Source: Deltaproteobacteria bacterium (GTDB taxonomy: Bacteria > Desulfobacterota_B > Binatia > UBA9968). From it: a stretch of 6,592 nucleotides of DNA. Where the stretch lies: the NCBI GenBank assembly GCA_005879255.1, contig VBKY01000340.1:1-6592 (forward strand). Direction: 5' to 3'. Shown in pieces: positions 5,727 through 6,592 of the stretch (the first letter of the stretch is position 1; each line of letters starts with the position of its first letter). Both the position numbers and the translations under genes were made by a program. The notes beneath the pieces are model-generated. The model made no database searches. It had not been told where the DNA came from and saw only the letters and a program-made list of their open reading frames with translations.

Positions 5727-6592
5727 TCATGGTAACTTTTTGATTTGCAGATTACGAAATTGTGTCCGCGACAGAAAATCGTGGCACTGCAAAGCGATAT
5801 AGCCGGTCTGTTGCCGACTGCTTTGGTAATCGTTAACAAGCTGTCCATTTAGAGTAACGCGGATTCTCGCTCCATTTGCCTCGATGAGGTAGTTATTCCA
5901 TGCTCCGATCTGAACCTGGGTCGATCCAGACGGTGCTTGAAGATCATAGATGGCGCCTGTGATCTTAAGCGGATGGCCTTCGGTGTTGGTAACTGAATCG
6001 AATCCTCTTTGATCGATCTGTACTTCATGGCCTTTGGCATCAGCCTCTTGAAGTGCATTCGGCACATTCGGTGGGGGGATGCGAATGTATACACCGGAAT
6101 TTTCTTCTCGCCGACTAATTCGCCAATCAACCGAAAGTATGAAGTTCGTGAACTGTTCTTTAAGATACCAGTAAAGCCCGTACCACCCGTATGTCTCCAT
6201 GACTAAGCCATAATGAATCATCGATGCCGGGCTGTTCGGCTGCTTGACCATTTGCCAGTCCGACGGTGCCATCGAGATAGCCGTGAATCCCGTAGCTGCA
6301 GCTGGAGTAGCAGCGGATACGATCGCACGAACGGTCCGCCGAGCCAGAGAAAGTGCCGTGAGGGAGGGATTTGCCGAACCCAAGCTCGGAAAAACTGCCG
6401 GCCCAACAACATACGCGTTCGCCTGTCCGTGAAATTTGCCGTCGGTATTCGTAATAGATGCGCCCGGCGCTCCCATGAAGAGAGTTCCCGCCTCATGATG
6501 AGTGGTCCCAAGAAAGTCTTGCCAAAACCCTCGCCCGTTCGAGTCCGGCTGAGGCTGCGCGGCCTGCCATTGCTTGTTAGGCGCATTCCAGT
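5727..6592 (-). CDS. GMC-family oxidoreductase C-terminal domain fused to PF06439 (DUF1080) domain; 5' end outside window
   Basis: The frame enters from the right edge and gives 287 residues to TGA at 5729-5727. Residues 26-90 are the end of a GMC flavoenzyme: FLGTTHHEAGTLFMG carries the conserved active-site His (H31 or H32), and GSANPSLTALSLARRT carries Asn74 at the position of the second catalytic residue, giving a His/Asn pair as in pyranose oxidase-like members. An alanine-rich linker (91-100) joins this to a PF06439 domain (about 101-287) with GLYWYLKEQFTNFILSVDWR, the RREENSGVYIR turn, GHEVQID, KITGAIYDLQAP, GAWNNYLIEA and a final RNLQIKKL strand. GMC enzymes oxidise alcohols or sugars with FAD; PF06439 has a lectin/glucanase-like fold and includes 3-keto-disaccharide hydrolases. 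The fusion suggests oxidation of a sugar and cleavage of the keto-glycoside by one polypeptide, which is inference. The FAD-binding part lies beyond the window. The gene is convergent with the DUF2934 gene and has a candidate terminator about 60 bp downstream. Confidence 0.88.
   Translation of the reverse strand, partial: WNAPNKQWQAAQPQPDSNGRGFWQDFLGTTHHEAGTLFMGAPGASITNTDGKFHGQANAYVVGPAVFPSLGSANPSLTALSLARRTVRAIVSAATPAAATGFTAISMAPSDWQMVKQPNSPASMIHYGLVMETYGWYGLYWYLKEQFTNFILSVDWRISRREENSGVYIRIPPPNVPNALQEADAKGHEVQIDQRGFDSVTNTEGHPLKITGAIYDLQAPSGSTQVQIGAWNNYLIEANGARIRVTLNGQLVNDYQSSRQQTGYIALQCHDFLSRTQFRNLQIKKLP

Overview
The window looks like a piece of a soil- or sediment-type bacterial chromosome of moderate GC, probably from an environmental lineage known mostly from metagenomes. 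That guess rests on the gene content: orphan periplasmic binding proteins of the ABC_sub_bind family, several secreted cupins, a DUF2934 protein and a GMC oxidoreductase fused to a PF06439 (DUF1080) domain. These occur together in groups such as Acidobacteriota, Verrucomicrobiota, Rokubacteria/Methylomirabilota, Binatota and related Proteobacteria. The sequence alone does not decide between them.

Layout. Positions 1-2260 read leftward: an intact ABC-type substrate-binding protein (2260-1289), a frameshifted paralog (1233-306) and, after a gap with an inverted repeat, the first 42 codons of a cupin-type protein that runs off the left edge. A 237-bp divergent intergenic region with a 12-bp perfect palindrome separates this group from a rightward secreted bicupin (2498-3277). 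The bicupin faces a leftward secreted single-domain cupin (3815-3375), whose signal peptide appears to be split by a one-base frameshift. Next is an attC-like hairpin site (4002-4085), placed immediately downstream of a 5'-eroded SAM-dependent methyltransferase (4621-4103) in the gene-then-attC order of an integron cassette. About 420 bp with no convincing gene follow, then a small DUF2934 protein with a TTG start (5041-5409). After another stretch of about 320 bp comes the 3' end of a leftward gene (5727 to the right edge) encoding a GMC oxidoreductase C-terminal domain joined to a PF06439 domain.

How the genes may work together. No complete pathway is visible. The binding proteins have no permease or ATPase beside them. 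The most suggestive enzyme is the GMC-PF06439 fusion, which could pair sugar oxidation with cleavage of the resulting keto-glycoside. Two of seven protein-coding loci are visibly broken, a third has a likely frameshift in its leader, and the middle carries a cassette-type recombination site, so the region looks like accessory DNA undergoing decay. I did not find evidence for a defence system, CRISPR array, RNA gene or complete mobile element.
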